Assembly: GCF_040760075.1 (NCBI RefSeq)
Contig: NZ_CP142884.1
Span: 1,426,001 to 1,490,000 of the forward strand
Direction: 5' to 3'
Source: Sphingobacterium sp. R2
GTDB taxonomy: Bacteria > Bacteroidota > Bacteroidia > Sphingobacteriales > Sphingobacteriaceae
DNA length: 64,000 nucleotides
Every line of letters starts with the position of its first letter. The stretch's first letter is position 1. The notes beneath the pieces were generated by a model, which was not told the DNA's origin, made no database searches, and worked only from the letters and a program-made list of their open reading frames with translations. Made by a program: the position numbers and the translations under genes. Below are positions 62,944 through 64,000 of the stretch, in pieces.

Positions 62944-63072
62944 ATGAACGAGAACATGCAGACAAGTGATCAGATCGTCAATCTAGGGTTGACTTTGTCT
63001 CAGATGATGCAGCTATTTCCGGAAATGGGAGATGTTGTTGACGATGAAAAATGCTGGGTAGAAATACCGTAA
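62944..63072 (+). CDS. 42-residue peptide ORF (possible peptide precursor)
   Basis: From ATG 62944: NENMQTSDQIVNLGLTLSQM, then MQLFPEMGDVVDDEKCWVEIP. The N-terminal half has the amphipathic leader look of peptide natural product precursors; the end carries one Cys and one Trp. A 9-bp hairpin without a T-run lies between it and the next gene. Its role as a RiPP precursor is a hypothesis; a small regulatory or structural protein is equally possible. Upstream in-frame codons to 62791 look non-coding. Confidence 0.45.
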   Translation: MNENMQTSDQIVNLGLTLSQMMQLFPEMGDVVDDEKCWVEIP

Positions 63073-63080
63073 CCTTAATT

Positions 63081-63111
63081 CAGCATCGCTTTCTTCCTGA
63101 AGGCGATGCTG
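63081..63111. terminator. Hairpin between the peptide ORF and the acyltransferase gene
   Basis: CAGCATCGC (63081-63089) pairs perfectly with GCGATGCTG (63103-63111). There is no T-run, so it might attenuate, or stabilise the upstream mRNA, rather than stop transcription. Confidence 0.55.
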
Positions 63112-63157
63112 TTGACTGATTGAACAAGAACCTAATTTTTTTTAAACCACAATTTAA

Positions 63158-64000
63158 ATGAACAATAACCAATTGACCAAACCGTTTTGGTTTGCCAACG
63201 TATGGAATTTTTTTCCGGAATTTACTGTCGAAGATCTTGAACTAAATTACCTGAGATGGAGCGCTTACCGACAGTCTTTTGCCAAGATGCTGGAATCTGT
63301 CCAACTGGACCAAATGCTGGATGCCACGTGTCTTGAAATGCTTCCAACTGATCTTACCGGCATTGTCATCTCTTTTCATTATGGCCCATACCGTCTGATA
63401 CCGCGCTATCTGCTTGCGGCAGGCTATAAAATTACTGTATTGGCTTCGCACAATATTATTAAAAAGGAAGAGAAAGAGACTGAACAGCTGCTGCAGTATA
63501 ACAATCTCGAAGCAGACAGCCTGCGCTATATCGATGCTTCAAGACGTACCGTGCTCAAAAATGTACTTTCGGACTTACATGAAAAGCGTTTGGTCTTGGT
63601 ATACCTTGACGCGGACGAAGGGGCAAATCGCTTGGCTGCCAAAGAGCCCCGGGCCCTGTTAAAGGTCCCCGTCGCAGCTAGTAGACTGTATTTCCACGCG
63701 AGTATAACACAGTTTGCCTTCCGGTTTCAATTACCCCTTTCTTTTCTACTGATGGAAAAAAATGTGAATAATGGCCTGTGGAAGCTCGCTTTATTAAAAA
63801 GACTGAACTGTAAAAGAGGGGAGCAACCTAACGGGTTTATGAAGAGGTTTAAGGGACAATTAAACAAGGTGATCACTGGGATTGTTATGAAGGATTGGAC
63901 GGCATGGGAAAACTGGCCCTTGATTCATATTTATCATCCGGATGTTGAGGATAGAACGGTCGTTTTTACAAGATACGCTCCGGTGCGTAATGCCTATATC
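63158..64000 (+). CDS. LpxL/HtrB-like acyltransferase (partial)
   Basis: 281 residues are visible from ATG 63158 to the window edge with no stop. The segment GIVISFHYGPYRLIPRYLLA (His near residue 74) has the H-x4 acyl-transfer motif, here HYGPYR rather than the usual H-x4-D/E. VLVYLDADEGANRL (about residues 147-160) and DWTAWENWPLIHIYHPD (about 248-264) fit the lysophospholipid acyltransferase fold. It could acylate a lipid or a peptide. It follows the 42-residue ORF by 85 bp. No membrane anchor is visible at the N-terminus, unlike true LpxL. Confidence 0.62.
   Translation, partial: MNNNQLTKPFWFANVWNFFPEFTVEDLELNYLRWSAYRQSFAKMLESVQLDQMLDATCLEMLPTDLTGIVISFHYGPYRLIPRYLLAAGYKITVLASHNIIKKEEKETEQLLQYNNLEADSLRYIDASRRTVLKNVLSDLHEKRLVLVYLDADEGANRLAAKEPRALLKVPVAASRLYFHASITQFAFRFQLPLSFLLMEKNVNNGLWKLALLKRLNCKRGEQPNGFMKRFKGQLNKVITGIVMKDWTAWENWPLIHIYHPDVEDRTVVFTRYAPVRNAYI

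Noticed and set aside
1..64000. tRNA, rRNA or CRISPR arrays
   Set aside because: I scanned for cloverleaf ends, conserved rRNA stretches and regularly spaced repeats and saw none; a covariance-model scan would be decisive.

Overview
The window looks like chromosome from a Bacteroidota species of the Sphingobacteriaceae, probably Sphingobacterium or a close relative (inference). It carries a SusC/SusD pair, GldK- and GldN-like proteins, an OmpA-family protein and a PRC-barrel protein. The DNA is AT-rich by eye, and several genes are preceded by Bacteroidota-type promoters (TTG, about 19-20 nt, TAnnTTTG). No rRNA, tRNA or CRISPR array was seen.

Region 1 (1-11.3 kb) is the end of one surface-polysaccharide cluster. 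It holds a HisF-like tail, an O-acetyltransferase, a GT-B-like protein, a Wzx flippase, an EpsG/Wzy polymerase and three glycosyltransferases. A WecA-type initiating transferase with its own promoter follows, then a DnaQ-like exonuclease, two tandem cytidylyltransferases and a GDP-mannose pyrophosphorylase.

Region 2 (11.4-17.5 kb) is accessory: a DUF6624 protein, a HigB/HigA toxin-antitoxin operon with a third gene, and a HisKA_2 histidine kinase plus LuxR-type response regulator. Two paralogous small membrane proteins flank the two-component pair.

Region 3 (17.6-45.1 kb) is a second, Wzx/Wzy-type exopolysaccharide locus. It encodes two nucleotide-sugar dehydrogenases, a wHTH regulator, a 4-epimerase, Wzx, Wzy, glycosyltransferases, a secreted beta-helix protein, a pyruvyltransferase, an acyltransferase pseudogene, PglC/PglD/PglE-like enzymes, Wza and the Wzc tyrosine kinase. 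After a strong terminator come an outer-membrane protein and an unusual gldK-gldN pair lacking gldL/gldM. Two nucleotidyltransferases (one frameshifted) and a PglF-like 4,6-dehydratase end the locus. PglF, E, D and C together imply a UDP-diacetamido-trideoxyhexose as the first sugar.

Region 4 (45.1-51 kb) is a decayed accessory or defence-like island: an XRE regulator, a HEPN/AbiU2-like protein, an Abi_2 fragment behind a promoter and terminator, a broken thioredoxin gene, an Rpn/PD-(D/E)XK nuclease, hypothetical proteins and a candidate structured RNA.

Region 5 (51.1-59 kb) has a hypothetical protein, a TlpA-like thioredoxin and SusC/SusD, then a secreted small protein, a PRC-barrel protein and an OmpA-like protein. 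Region 6 (59.2-64 kb) mixes relics (LacI, Rpn tail, serine recombinase) with an intact PAS histidine kinase and an AraC regulator. It ends with a 42-residue peptide ORF followed by an LpxL-like acyltransferase that runs off the end. Two pairs of diverged direct repeats (49.4/61.0 kb and 57.3/61.5 kb) record duplicated gene tails.
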